A DNA stretch of 64,000 bases from Campylobacter sp. 19-13652. Its GTDB lineage: Bacteria; Campylobacterota; Campylobacteria; Campylobacterales; Campylobacteraceae. The stretch covers positions 186,001 to 250,000 of the forward strand of contig NZ_AP024713.1 of the NCBI RefSeq assembly GCF_019702925.1, given 5' to 3'. The notes under the pieces were generated by a model. The model had not been told where the DNA came from. It saw only the letters and a program-made list of their open reading frames with translations, and searched no databases. Below, piece by piece: positions 9,148 through 17,617 of the stretch; the stretch's first letter is position 1; each line of letters opens with the position of its first letter. Made by a program: the position numbers and the translations under genes.

Positions 9148-12100
9148 GTGGATAATGGTAATGATACGTATACATACACTCCTACTTTAGGCGAAGACGG
9201 TGCGTATAATATAACTATTACAGCTTCGGATATTGCTGGCAATCCAGCCGAGCCAGTTAGCGTGGGTATCACTCTTGACACCACGCCGCCAGCCGAGCCG
9301 CAGCCAGTAATAGAGACTGTTGGCAAAAATAATGGGTATATTAACAAAGACAATATAACTCCGCAAGGCGCTTCAAAAGATAACATGGTAACAATTACTG
9401 GTAGCGTAACAGGTGCAAAAGTCGGCGATACTGTCAGCATAGAAATAGATGGTGCTTCAAAAGGCACCGGAAAAGTCGCTCTAAAAGATGGAAAACTAGG
9501 CTTTACCGTCGAAGTCAAAGGCGATGACCTAATCAACGCCACGACAAAAAGCGTAACTGCAAAAGTTACAACTTCAGACGAAGCAGGCAATACAAGCACT
9601 GGTACAAGCGCACCTAAGTCCTATAACGTAGACACATATCTACCAGAGCCTACTATAGATACCAAGCATGCAAATGGAGATGTAACCATAGACCCATATG
9701 GCGGCACAAAAGGCGGCGCAAATGGCAAAGAGGAGAGTGACGTAAGCAATATTAGGGTTGCGTTTAGCACTCCTGAAAATACAGGCGGTAGCAAGGATGG
9801 TTTAGTTGTCGCAGCTAATAAAAATGAAAAAGGTGAGTGGAAAATATCCGATGTAAAAGGTGCAAACAAAGATAGCGTGAGCATAAATGAGACAACAGGC
9901 GTTATAACTCTAAAAGCTGGCTCTGTAAAAGAAGGTAGCGATATAATATCTACCGTAAAAGATGACCATGGCAATACTAGTATCGCAACCGGTACAGTTC
10001 AGACCGTACCAGCTCCTGAAGTGAGCATAATATCTGTGCTAGACGATACCAGTGTAACCATCGGCAGTGAGAAAAGAGGCGCTGGCGACTTGCTATCAGG
10101 CAAAACTCTAAGCGACACGCTAAAGACAAACGACGCCACACCTACTATCAAATTTACAGTAGCTAACAACTTTGAATCTGTAAACATAAAAGTAGACGGC
10201 GTTAGCACAAATGTCCCTAGAACTGCGCTAACAAGCACGGTAGAAAACGGCAAGGCCGTATACAGCTACACCCTACCACAGGGCAAGCTAGGCGTAGACG
10301 GCGCGCACTCTATAAGTGTGGTAGCAGTAAATGGCGCAAAATCAAGCACTATTGAGCCAACCATACACCTAGACCTAGACACGACAGCAGGTAAGCCTAC
10401 GATAGCTACTAGCGATGATGGCAGTGTGAGCGTGTCAGCTCCTGCTGATGCGGTTGTAGTCGTGGTAGGCTATGAAAACGGCAAGACCGTAACGGCGCAA
10501 AAAAGCGGTGATACGTGGAGCATATCTGGCGAAACCCCAGCAGGCGTGAGCATAGACACTACAAGCGGCACTGTTAAATTCGCTGCTGGCACACTATCAA
10601 ATGGTAGCAGCGTAACAGCCACTGCGTATGATGATGTGTATAATAGCAACGAAGCGCAAGCTGCTACTGTAAATATCGTGCCTACTCCAACAGCGGATAT
10701 TACGGCGGTGCTTGATAATGCGGACAGCAACAGGAAGAATGTTTCTGAGACAGATCTAAGCAATGGCGGAAGTAATCTAGGCTCTAGTGCAAGTCCTATT
10801 ATTACAAATGACAATACTCCGACTATTAAATTTAGCGTGGATAACGAATTTGATAAGGTTAAAATTACCATAGATGGCAAAGAAACTGAAGTGGCTAAAT
10901 CGAGCTTGGTATCAGAAGGCGGAAATGTATATAGCTATACACCTAATGTAAGTGACGGCAAGCACTCTATAAGCGTGGTGGCTGTAAATGGCGATAAGTC
11001 TCAGACTGCAGCCGTTGATGTGCTAAATATCGATGTCGATACAGTAGCGCCTAGATTTAGAGCCAGTATAGAAGCCCCTAGTGTGTCTGAAGTGCTAGAT
11101 ACCAGCAAGTCTACAGTTACATTTAAAGGTGAGATAATATTCTCAGATACTAATGCAAACTCAACAGCTGGTTCTGGGGTGAATATGGATACGGCTAATT
11201 TTAATTTAAATGTTAGTGGCCATGGACTTATAAATGTTGGAAAATTAACTCCTGTAGACGGGGAAAATGGTAAATATACATATTCAGTTGAGGTGGATAA
11301 ATCAGTATTTAAGGGTGCGACGATAGATAGCACAGGCAACTATGCTGTTTCTCTACAGGGTGCTGTTCAGGATAACGCTGGTAATATGAGTAATGGCATA
11401 TCGACAAATCCTGTAATGGTAAACTCAGCTATTTTGGATTCTATTGACACTACCTATAAAGTATCGATACAGCATCAAAAAGGCTACGACACAGACCTAG
11501 GCTATGCAAGTCATAATCACCTAACGGGCGAAATTTATATGGTTGATAGGAATGATGATAGAGGACTAAATAGTTCTGAAAGGCAGTTTAGATATATTCA
11601 ATCTCAAATGACAGACTCAAATAAGGCATTTACATTTGATGCTAGATCTGTTAAATTTGGTTCAGTTTGGAGTCTTTCAGACGGTAATAATGTAACACCT
11701 GAGAATATAAAATCTAAAGTCGATACTTTCTTGAGTAATGATGTACAGCAAAATGCAAATAGTGCCTTAAAAGTATATGAGCCAAATGCAAACAAAGCCT
11801 TATATAATGACGGTTGGGGCAACAACAACTCATTTACTGTTAAGCTAAGTGGGTATATGTTTATGAGAGCTGGTACATATAAATTCTCTGGAAAGACTGA
11901 TGATTTCTTAGACTTTAAGATAAATCAATCATCGGTTAATAAAGATACATTGCAAGACAAAGTAGTATCAGATGATGGAGTGACTACTAAGTCACTTCAA
12001 AAGATAGTTGATACTGGTAGCTATGATACGACGATAGTCCATCAAGCTTCTACTGGAAACTTCACTAGCGGCGAGATAGTAATAGCTAAAGATGCAATTT

Positions 12101-13107
12101 ATCCAGTTGAGATAAAATATGCCGATACAAGATATTCTGCAGAGCTTAATATAAGCTATCAAAAAAAGGTTGGCAATGGAAGCTATGGCGATTCTCAGCC
12201 TTTATCTGCTGAGTTTAACCACTCTATTTATGGTCAGAGAGGAGATGATATAAAATTCTTAAGCAAAGATTCTTTTGCTGGAGTTGAATTTGATAAAGGT
12301 GCTATGATAAGTGTTACTGATTTAGGGCAGTATGACTCTTTATTCTCATATCAAGAAGGAGATGTGATCAGAGTAACAGCGGACGGTGAGGCGCTTGCAG
12401 AAAATACTAAGATCACAGTAGACGGAGAAACTTACCTTGTAAATAAAAAAGGCGATGTTGTAATAAATACGACTGAGAAAAATGGCGAATATGACGTAAG
12501 CTTAGAAAAGGATACTACAAATCCAAACGATGGTGATAAGAAAATTACATTTGAGGCTAAAGATGTATCTGTCGGAGAAACTGAAACTATGGATATAACC
12601 AAAGTCATAGATAAGTCAACTGGTAATGATATATATAAATTAGATGTAAGCGAAATAAATGATGACGCTAATAAATCAGATGTAATAAATGCTGGAGATG
12701 GAAACGACACAGTAATAGTAACTGGTAGTGGAGATATAGATTTTGCTAAACTTGGCAAAATGGTGGATAATGTAGAAAAAGTCGAGCTAGGCGATAAAGG
12801 ACAAACTGCCAAAGGTCTAACTACTACTAGTATAGGAGATATATTAAGTGATGCCTCTGCAACAAAACATTTAAATATATCAGGTCTTGAGGGCAATAAA
12901 GTAGAAATAGGTGCAGCAAAAGAGGTTTCTAACTCAAAAGCATCTATTACAAGTGGAGATTTTTCAGAGATTATAAATTCAAGCACAGAACAAGTAGCAG
13001 GAGAAAGTAGTATGAGCATACAAAATCCTACTGATACATACGCAGTGTCAGAAGCTGGTAAAACTCTATATATTGATATAGATAAAGACCTAACTCCAGT
13101 ACACTAA
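9148..13107 (+). CDS. C-terminal fragment of the adhesin: Ig-like domains, PA14/GLEYA-like domain, T1SS C-terminus
   Basis: This is the first in-frame ATG after the frameshift; the frame itself is open from ~6874, so 9148 is unlikely to be a real start (no ribosome binding site). Residues ~1-760 are divergent Ig-like units with repeated phrases such as DDSTPTITF, TNDATPTIKF and HSISVVAVNG. Residues ~775-1015 (about 11480-12190) resemble a PA14/GLEYA lectin-like domain, with GYMFMRAGTYKFSGKTDDFL and IYPVEIKYADTRYSAELN. Near residue 1180 there is one RTX-like AGDGNDTVI. The tail (VEKVELGD...LTTTSIGDIL) is like T1SS adhesin C-termini. As sequenced this part is not expected to be translated. Confidence 0.75.
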   Translation: MDNGNDTYTYTPTLGEDGAYNITITASDIAGNPAEPVSVGITLDTTPPAEPQPVIETVGKNNGYINKDNITPQGASKDNMVTITGSVTGAKVGDTVSIEIDGASKGTGKVALKDGKLGFTVEVKGDDLINATTKSVTAKVTTSDEAGNTSTGTSAPKSYNVDTYLPEPTIDTKHANGDVTIDPYGGTKGGANGKEESDVSNIRVAFSTPENTGGSKDGLVVAANKNEKGEWKISDVKGANKDSVSINETTGVITLKAGSVKEGSDIISTVKDDHGNTSIATGTVQTVPAPEVSIISVLDDTSVTIGSEKRGAGDLLSGKTLSDTLKTNDATPTIKFTVANNFESVNIKVDGVSTNVPRTALTSTVENGKAVYSYTLPQGKLGVDGAHSISVVAVNGAKSSTIEPTIHLDLDTTAGKPTIATSDDGSVSVSAPADAVVVVVGYENGKTVTAQKSGDTWSISGETPAGVSIDTTSGTVKFAAGTLSNGSSVTATAYDDVYNSNEAQAATVNIVPTPTADITAVLDNADSNRKNVSETDLSNGGSNLGSSASPIITNDNTPTIKFSVDNEFDKVKITIDGKETEVAKSSLVSEGGNVYSYTPNVSDGKHSISVVAVNGDKSQTAAVDVLNIDVDTVAPRFRASIEAPSVSEVLDTSKSTVTFKGEIIFSDTNANSTAGSGVNMDTANFNLNVSGHGLINVGKLTPVDGENGKYTYSVEVDKSVFKGATIDSTGNYAVSLQGAVQDNAGNMSNGISTNPVMVNSAILDSIDTTYKVSIQHQKGYDTDLGYASHNHLTGEIYMVDRNDDRGLNSSERQFRYIQSQMTDSNKAFTFDARSVKFGSVWSLSDGNNVTPENIKSKVDTFLSNDVQQNANSALKVYEPNANKALYNDGWGNNNSFTVKLSGYMFMRAGTYKFSGKTDDFLDFKINQSSVNKDTLQDKVVSDDGVTTKSLQKIVDTGSYDTTIVHQASTGNFTSGEIVIAKDAIYPVEIKYADTRYSAELNISYQKKVGNGSYGDSQPLSAEFNHSIYGQRGDDIKFLSKDSFAGVEFDKGAMISVTDLGQYDSLFSYQEGDVIRVTADGEALAENTKITVDGETYLVNKKGDVVINTTEKNGEYDVSLEKDTTNPNDGDKKITFEAKDVSVGETETMDITKVIDKSTGNDIYKLDVSEINDDANKSDVINAGDGNDTVIVTGSGDIDFAKLGKMVDNVEKVELGDKGQTAKGLTTTSIGDILSDASATKHLNISGLEGNKVEIGAAKEVSNSKASITSGDFSEIINSSTEQVAGESSMSIQNPTDTYAVSEAGKTLYIDIDKDLTPVH

Positions 13108-13118
13108 TTCCGATAAAT

Positions 13119-13152
13119 CCCCAAGCTGCGGAAGCAGTTTGGGGTTATTTCA
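13119..13152 (+). terminator. Rho-independent terminator of the adhesin gene
   Basis: CCCCAAGCTGC (13119-13129) pairs with GCAGTTTGGGG (13134-13144) with one G-U wobble and a GGAA loop, followed by TTATTTCATTT. It lies 11 nt after the adhesin stop codon. Confidence 0.8.
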
Positions 13153-13255
13153 TTTGCTTTGCTATAAATATAATTTAAATTTATTTGTTATGAATGTAAG
13201 AAAACTTGCGAGAGTTAAGAGAAGTTGCAAGCGGCACTAACACCGCTTATGTAAT

Positions 13256-14278
13256 TTAAAAATCATCAAAACTTAGGCTACCTTTTGAGTAGTTTGTCTC
13301 CTTGCCTTCAAAGAAATTCGCACGCTGGTCGTTAAATTTAGAAAAATCATCAACCCATTTAATAGGGTGTTTTGCGCCATAAAGCGCCTTTAGTCCGATA
13401 GCGACAAGACGCTGGTCTACTAGATAGTGGATATACTCCTCGATGATGTCATCTGTAAAGCCCATTATCTGATTTTGAGTGATGTATTTACCCCATTTTA
13501 TCTCAAGCTCACCTGCTTTTTTAAACATATCATATATCGTCTCCTCAATCTGCGGCGTAAATAGATCAGGTCTTTCACGGCGGACTGAGTTTATCATGTT
13601 TTGAAATAGCAGCAAGTGAGTGATCTCATCACGCTGGATAAAGCGCACCATCTGCGCACTACCGAGCATCTTTCCAGCCCTTGCTAGCGCATAAATCGCC
13701 GTAAATCCGCTGTAAAAATAAATCCCTTCTAAGATTTGATTTGCTACCATGGCAAGCAGCAGCTTCTCGTCCGTTACTTCACCCGCAAGCTCTTCGTAAA
13801 GGCTTGAGATGTAGTCGTTTTTCTCGCGTAAGACCTCGTCATGTTTTTCCATTTCGTAGATGAGGTCTGTATCCTCACAGATCGCCTCGACCATTACGGC
13901 ATAGCTTTTGGAGTGGTTTGCCTCCTCGTAGGCTTGACGGGCGAGTACAGCGTTGATTTCAGGGGCAGTGATGTATGGGTTTATGTTGTCGGCTAGGTTA
14001 TTTGTCTGAAAGCTATCCATAGAGATTAGCTGGCTCCAAACTAGATCATACATGCGCTTTTCGGCGACGGTTAGGTTGTTGCGGTAGTCCTTGACGTCGT
14101 CTGTGGTGTCGACTTCTTTTGGAAACCAGGTGTTTGCTTCCATTAAATCCCAGAGCTTTAGCGCCCACTGGTATTTTGCCTTTGTGAAATTTAAAATCCC
14201 ATGCGGATTGCCGTCAAATACTCGGCGATCCGTTAGGGTTTCGTTTGAGCTTGGGTTATAAATTCGCTTTCTTTTCAT
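13256..14278 (-). CDS. nrdB: Class Ia ribonucleotide reductase beta subunit NrdB
   Basis: Small (R2) subunit of aerobic ribonucleotide reductase, which holds the diiron-tyrosyl radical cofactor for dNTP synthesis. 340 aa. Diiron ligands and radical site can be read directly: D88, E119 and H122 within EEANHSKSY, with Y126 at the position of E. coli radical Tyr122, E184 in NQILEGIY, and E218/H221 in RDEITH. The conserved C-terminal SFDDF tail docks on NrdA by family knowledge. The start has AAGGAT about 9 nt upstream. Monocistronic here; nrdA is not in the window. An inverted repeat at 13229-13248 downstream may end the transcript. Confidence 0.95.
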   Translation of the reverse strand: MKRKRIYNPSSNETLTDRRVFDGNPHGILNFTKAKYQWALKLWDLMEANTWFPKEVDTTDDVKDYRNNLTVAEKRMYDLVWSQLISMDSFQTNNLADNINPYITAPEINAVLARQAYEEANHSKSYAVMVEAICEDTDLIYEMEKHDEVLREKNDYISSLYEELAGEVTDEKLLLAMVANQILEGIYFYSGFTAIYALARAGKMLGSAQMVRFIQRDEITHLLLFQNMINSVRRERPDLFTPQIEETIYDMFKKAGELEIKWGKYITQNQIMGFTDDIIEEYIHYLVDQRLVAIGLKALYGAKHPIKWVDDFSKFNDQRANFFEGKETNYSKGSLSFDDF

Positions 14279-14591
14279 GGTCTTATCCTTTAAAAATAGT
14301 CGGATTATTGTACCAAAAAAGTATAAATTTAAAGCCTAAGGGCGGCTAAATACAAGCGACATGGCATGAATAAAGTATATTTATAATTAAAGCCACACAA
14401 AAGCCTAAAACCCCATTGCTTTCACGCATATGAGCTGCTATAATTTTAAAATCTCAAGCTGCCACACTTTGGCTAGCTTATTAAATTTGCACGCACAGGC
14501 TATAAATTTATCTTGCGTTTGCCTTTGATATAGCCTGCGTGCGAGGGGCTTTGCGTTATTTGTGGTGCATATAGAAGTGTAAATTTAAAGT
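14279..14591. other. Intergenic region upstream of nrdB
   Basis: 313 bp without a supportable gene. It holds a putative nrdB -10 (TACAAT on the minus strand at 14307-14312) and the inverted repeat at 14489-14542 described separately. The middle part is AT-rich with no other structure recognised. Confidence 0.5.
14489..14542 (-). terminator. Long inverted repeat, possible terminator for the 14592-15656 gene
   Basis: GCACGCACAGGCTATA (14489-14504) is the reverse complement of TATAGCCTGCGTGC (14529-14542) except for a 2-nt bulge, with a ~24-nt loop. It lies 50 nt past the stop of the minus-strand gene; the following sequence is only moderately T-rich. Confidence 0.45.
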
Positions 14592-15656
14592 CTACTCGCT
14601 TTTAATTATTCTCTCTTTTAGCGATATTGCGGCTTGCTTTAGCTTTTCTGCCTTGCGACTTAGCTCTCCGATAGTTTCATGGCTTGCCTTGACTAGCTCA
14701 CTCACACGGGGATTTGTGCGTATCTCCTCTATTCTGCGGCGGAGCTGATCGCTTGCTGTCTCACTTAGGTGGCGAAGTTTGGCAAAGTGGTTTACTAAGT
14801 CATTTTGTGCGATATGCTCAATCTGCGCTTTTGCCTCAGAGGTGGTGCTTTGGGCTATGTCTTTTAGCATGCTAGCAAAGCTTTCGTCTATGCTTTTAAG
14901 CTCATTTATCTGCTCGCCCAAACGCAGCTCATCTGGCGCAAAAATACTCTCGCTTTTTAGCTTTTTTATAAGCCTATAAACCCCATCTCTAGTACCCAAA
15001 ATCGCCCCAGATACTAGCCTATCGGCATAAATTCCGCTAGCCTCAGCCACATCAAGCGCAGTCTCTATAAGCGCCCTGCAAACGTGCAGTATTCTATCCT
15101 TGCTAAACTCGCCCTCGCTTAGAATTTTATAGCTCATCGAGCCTATGAGCGCTTGCGTGTTGGCTGCGACGTCCTCGGCCTTTTCTACTATGCCAAGTAG
15201 CGCAGTTTGGGCTGCTTCTTTTACTATTTTTGTGATTCTTGTCTCTTTTGCTGCCTCGCTTTTTAGGGCATTTAGTGCCTCATCTTTTATGCTTAGCTCG
15301 CTTTGGCTTACGCTTTGTATCGCACACTCAAAGCTAGCATCAATACGCTCTTTTATCATGACTGCTTTTGCTTCGATTTCGCGCTCTATGCGGTCTTTTT
15401 CGTCTATTAGGGCTAGTATTTCTTGCTCGCTTTTTCCCACAAGAGCCTCGTTTAAGCCCTCCATCGCAGCCTTAAGAGCTGACATGTCTGTTAGCTTAGC
15501 TTCAGTTAGCTTTATGATTATTTCATCTATTGTGCTTTTTAGCCTCTCTTTATCGAGTGTTTGGCTTATTTGGCTTGCTAGGCTATTTACTATGGCTTTA
15601 ATTTGTGTGTCTCTTTTTGTGCCAGTTAATCCTGCGATGTCTTTAAATTCGTTCAC
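14592..15656 (-). CDS. Predicted helical/coiled-coil protein of unknown function (DUF6781-like)
   Basis: Function unknown. 354 aa, strongly helical and rich in Lys/Glu/Ala/Ser, with long heptad-like stretches such as EIIIKLTEAKLTDMSAL and ELSRKAEKLKQAAISLKERI. No signal peptide, membrane segment or cysteine pair is visible. A GTG start at 15656 is preferred over an upstream ATG because AAGGAG lies 6 nt before it and it follows the DUF493 stop by 10 nt. It is the last gene of a moaC-DUF493 transcription unit. The DUF6781 link is from general resemblance and not verified. Confidence 0.7.
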   Translation of the reverse strand: MNEFKDIAGLTGTKRDTQIKAIVNSLASQISQTLDKERLKSTIDEIIIKLTEAKLTDMSALKAAMEGLNEALVGKSEQEILALIDEKDRIEREIEAKAVMIKERIDASFECAIQSVSQSELSIKDEALNALKSEAAKETRITKIVKEAAQTALLGIVEKAEDVAANTQALIGSMSYKILSEGEFSKDRILHVCRALIETALDVAEASGIYADRLVSGAILGTRDGVYRLIKKLKSESIFAPDELRLGEQINELKSIDESFASMLKDIAQSTTSEAKAQIEHIAQNDLVNHFAKLRHLSETASDQLRRRIEEIRTNPRVSELVKASHETIGELSRKAEKLKQAAISLKERIIKSE

Positions 15657-15666
15657 TTTACTCTCC

Positions 15667-15927
15667 TTAAAGCACGTATTTTGCAATGTTTTTAAGCGCT
15701 CCAAAAAGCGCTAGCCTCTCGTGTTCGTTTTCAACTGTGGTTTCTAGATTGTAGCTTTCGTATTTGCCCTCGCCACTTGATTTTGAGCTTTCTAGAGTGT
15801 AGGGTTTTTCATTCATTATCGCGTCTATTGCGCCCTTTGCGTTAAAGCCTGCGTCAAAAATTACCTTGTATTTCCATTTTGTTGGGTACTCTATCTTTGC
15901 TTTTTCATTTATCTCTTGTATATTCAC
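15667..15927 (-). CDS. DUF493/YbeD (HP0495-like) small protein
   Basis: 86-aa protein of the DUF493 family (H. pylori HP0495, E. coli YbeD), a ferredoxin-like alpha/beta fold with a suspected ligand-binding or regulatory role; exact function unknown. Family features are an N-terminal [11 protein letters not shown] strand and a C-terminal [19 protein letters not shown] segment. The start codon is GTG at 15927 with GGAGG about 8 nt upstream, giving a 23-nt overlap with the end of moaC, so it is probably translationally coupled. Short but well supported by spacing and composition. Confidence 0.8.
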   Translation of the reverse strand: MNIQEINEKAKIEYPTKWKYKVIFDAGFNAKGAIDAIMNEKPYTLESSKSSGEGKYESYNLETTVENEHERLALFGALKNIAKYVL

Positions 15928-16378
15928 CGCTTTTTCCTCCGATTTTTTGATCTAGTTTTATGTTTGATATTTGCATGCTTTTATCTACAGCTTTTACCAT
16001 GTCATATATGGCTAAAAGTCCCACAGAAACGGCTGTTAGAGCCTCCATTTCTACGCCTGTTTTGCCCTCGATTTTTACGCTTACGCTGAGTTTGTAGCCG
16101 ATTTTATTTTCTAGTGGCATTATCTCGCAGTCTACGCCGCTAAGTAGCAATGGATGGCACATAGGGATTAATTCAGGGGTTTTTTTGGCTGCCATTATTG
16201 CGGCTATTACGGCGGTTTGTAGGACTGGACCTTTCTTCCCAGCACCGCTTTCTACGATGTCAAAGGCCTCTTTTGACATTGCTATCTCTCCGCTTGCACG
16301 CGCTATTCTTAGGGTTATATTTTTATCGCTTACATCTACCATTTTTGGCTGATTGTTTTTGTCTATATGGGTTAGCAT
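15905..16378 (-). CDS. moaC: Cyclic pyranopterin monophosphate synthase MoaC
   Basis: Converts the MoaA product to cyclic pyranopterin monophosphate in molybdenum cofactor biosynthesis. 157 aa, the normal family length. Typical motifs are present: [15 protein letters not shown] around the active site, [33 protein letters not shown], and a conserved lysine-rich C-terminal GGKSGEY. The start has AAGGAT 4 nt upstream. Molybdenum cofactor is needed by the TorA-type reductase encoded further along this window. Confidence 0.96.
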   Translation of the reverse strand: MLTHIDKNNQPKMVDVSDKNITLRIARASGEIAMSKEAFDIVESGAGKKGPVLQTAVIAAIMAAKKTPELIPMCHPLLLSGVDCEIMPLENKIGYKLSVSVKIEGKTGVEMEALTAVSVGLLAIYDMVKAVDKSMQISNIKLDQKIGGKSGEYTRDK

Positions 16379-16423
16379 TTAAATCCTTTTGTTGGAGTGA
16401 TTATAGCTAGAAAATTTAAATTT

Positions 16424-16455
16424 ATAAAATAAAACGTGGCGGTTTTATCCGCCAC
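16424..16455 (-). terminator. Rho-independent terminator for the 16535-17248 gene
   Basis: On the minus strand GTGGCGG (16449-16455) and CCGCCAC (16436-16442) form a 7-bp perfect stem with a 6-nt loop, followed by GTTTTATTTTAT. It lies between two minus-strand genes. Confidence 0.75.
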
Positions 16456-16534
16456 TTATACAAAAGGAGGTTGGAGTGTAATTGTAACTACTCTTTTTAA
16501 ATTTAAATCAAACCTTTAGTAAAGTTTTGTAAAG

Positions 16535-17248
16535 CTATATTATCACAGAGGCTGGTAAAGTATCGATTTTTAGGAGCTTATACTCGATTAAATCTGTTTG
16601 CAATGCCTTTATAAATTTATCGCTTTTTGGCTCCTTTTTACTCTTATCCTCTAGCGCTTTTAACAAAAACTCTATCCTATCGCTATCATTTTTTATCTCA
16701 TTTAGCTGCTCAATTAGCCAGGCTGACTTTTTCAGACTAGCCTCTCCAAGTAGCGGCATAAAGACAAATCCAAACTTCGCCCCTTTTACAGCAATGGCCT
16801 CTTTTAGCTGCGACGCACAAAGCGGACTAAATGGGTCTATGAATAGATATTTCGCCTTTAGTCCGCGGTTTATATTAAAGGCAAACACCCTGTCGTCGAT
16901 ACTAGCTAGATACGCACGCGCAGCCTCTGCGAAGTTATTTGTCGCTGGTCTTGCCTCAACGCCTTGTTCGTTTACCCAGTTATACGCATATATTTCGCCT
17001 ATTTTGACAAAAGTTATGTCTGGGTAGATTAGGTTTTTATCCATTATGTATCTTGCGTTTAGCTTTTTGCCGCCCTTGTATGCGCCCTCATCGCTTAGGC
17101 GGATTTCTTTTATATATCCTGCCATCTCCTCGCCGTGACGCGCGATGAAAAGCTTTTTAAGCCCTGCCTCGTTTAATGCCGCACCTTCATCTTGAGCTAT
17201 GAGTGTAGATGCAAAGAATAAAGCGCCAAAAAGTAGGGTTTTTCTCAC
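16535..17248 (-). CDS. Periplasmic thioredoxin-fold protein (DsbC/DsbG-like) with SxxC instead of CxxC
   Basis: About 237 aa. The N-terminus (VRKTLLFGALFFASTLIAQ) is a signal peptide, so the GTG at 17248 with AAGGA just upstream is taken as the start in preference to an upstream ATG. The layout resembles DsbC-family disulfide isomerases: an N-terminal region with a YAYNW strand and a C-terminal thioredoxin fold with KAKYLFIDPFSPLC. The usual CxxC is S141-P-L-C144 here, and it is the only cysteine. The protein may therefore act as a single-cysteine chaperone or reductase partner. It is divergent from nfu, with a 93-bp gap. Confidence 0.65.
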   Translation of the reverse strand: MRKTLLFGALFFASTLIAQDEGAALNEAGLKKLFIARHGEEMAGYIKEIRLSDEGAYKGGKKLNARYIMDKNLIYPDITFVKIGEIYAYNWVNEQGVEARPATNNFAEAARAYLASIDDRVFAFNINRGLKAKYLFIDPFSPLCASQLKEAIAVKGAKFGFVFMPLLGEASLKKSAWLIEQLNEIKNDSDRIEFLLKALEDKSKKEPKSDKFIKALQTDLIEYKLLKIDTLPASVII

Positions 17249-17312
17249 GATTTTTCCTTGTGGTTTTTGGCTAAATTGTAATAAATTTATGCTTATTTGC
17301 TTATAAATATAG

Positions 17313-17318
17313 TATAAT
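17313..17318 (+). promoter_or_regulatory. Putative -10 of the nfu-murE-tkt operon
   Basis: TATAAT 23 nt upstream of the nfu ATG, preceded by AT-rich sequence. AAAGG follows as ribosome binding site before ATG 17342. Confidence 0.6.
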
Positions 17319-17341
17319 GCCAAACAAAAAAAGGCTAAAAA

Positions 17342-17617
17342 ATGATACCCTTTACAGATGACGAGCTAGTAAAACCAGTCCAAAATGTCCTAAAAAGTGT
17401 GCTACCTATGCTTGAGCGAGATGGCGGCGGTATGGATTTTAGAGGTGTGAAAAATGGCAAAATTTATCTAACCCTAACAGGCGCTTGCCACGGCTGTGCG
17501 GCCAGCGGAACTACGCTAAAATACGGCATAGAGCGTGCGCTAAAGCTTGAAATTCATCCAGAGCTTGAGGTGGTGAATATCCCGCCAAATCAGGAGTTTG
17601 ACATTGATAAATTATAA
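17342..17617 (+). CDS. NifU-like Fe-S cluster scaffold/carrier (Nfu domain)
   Basis: 91-aa stand-alone Nfu domain protein that carries a 4Fe-4S cluster to client proteins. The motif CHGCAAS (C49, C52) supplies the cluster ligands, and the GGGMDFRGVKNGKIYLTLTG core is typical. First gene of an operon whose order (nfu, hypothetical, murE, ybaB, PDZ, ispA, tkt) matches, from memory, the Cj1639-Cj1645 block of C. jejuni. The next gene overlaps its 3' end. Confidence 0.92.
   Translation: MIPFTDDELVKPVQNVLKSVLPMLERDGGGMDFRGVKNGKIYLTLTGACHGCAASGTTLKYGIERALKLEIHPELEVVNIPPNQEFDIDKL

Larger units (their letters stand above)
4600..13107 (+). pseudogene. Giant LapA-like (retention module/T1SS) adhesin gene, frame-disrupted twice (phase-off G tract plus 1-nt deletion)
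   Basis: One gene split by two frameshifts. Frame 1 runs 4600-5094, frame 2 runs 5095 to ~6872, and frame 1 resumes to the TAA at 13105. Repairing both (one G fewer at 5085-5094, one T more at ~6872) would give about 2835 aa. Domain order is: N-terminal retention module with a LapG-type TAAG site; Asn/Pro/Gly-rich linker; twelve 103-aa repeats; several Ig-like units; a PA14/GLEYA-like domain; one RTX-like nonapeptide; and a T1SS-type C-terminus. By family knowledge it is a type I secreted, outer-membrane-tethered biofilm adhesin. As sequenced, translation stops at 5115. Secretion genes and a LapD/LapG pair are not in this window. Confidence 0.85.

Noticed and set aside
8949-9599. 216-residue minus-strand ORF opposite the adhesin
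   Set aside because: Antisense shadow of the Ig-like coding region; hydrophobic Ser/Val/Leu composition typical of reversed Thr/Asp/Lys codons.
4600-13107. Programmed ribosomal frameshifting to bypass the two breaks
   Set aside because: A poly-G run is not a known -1 slippery heptamer with a downstream pseudoknot that I can see, and the second break is an ordinary TTT to TT loss; replication slippage or sequencing error is simpler.
13229-13248. Hairpin AAGCGG/CCGCTT after nrdB
   Set aside because: Only 6 bp and not followed by T on the minus strand; too weak to list as a terminator on its own.
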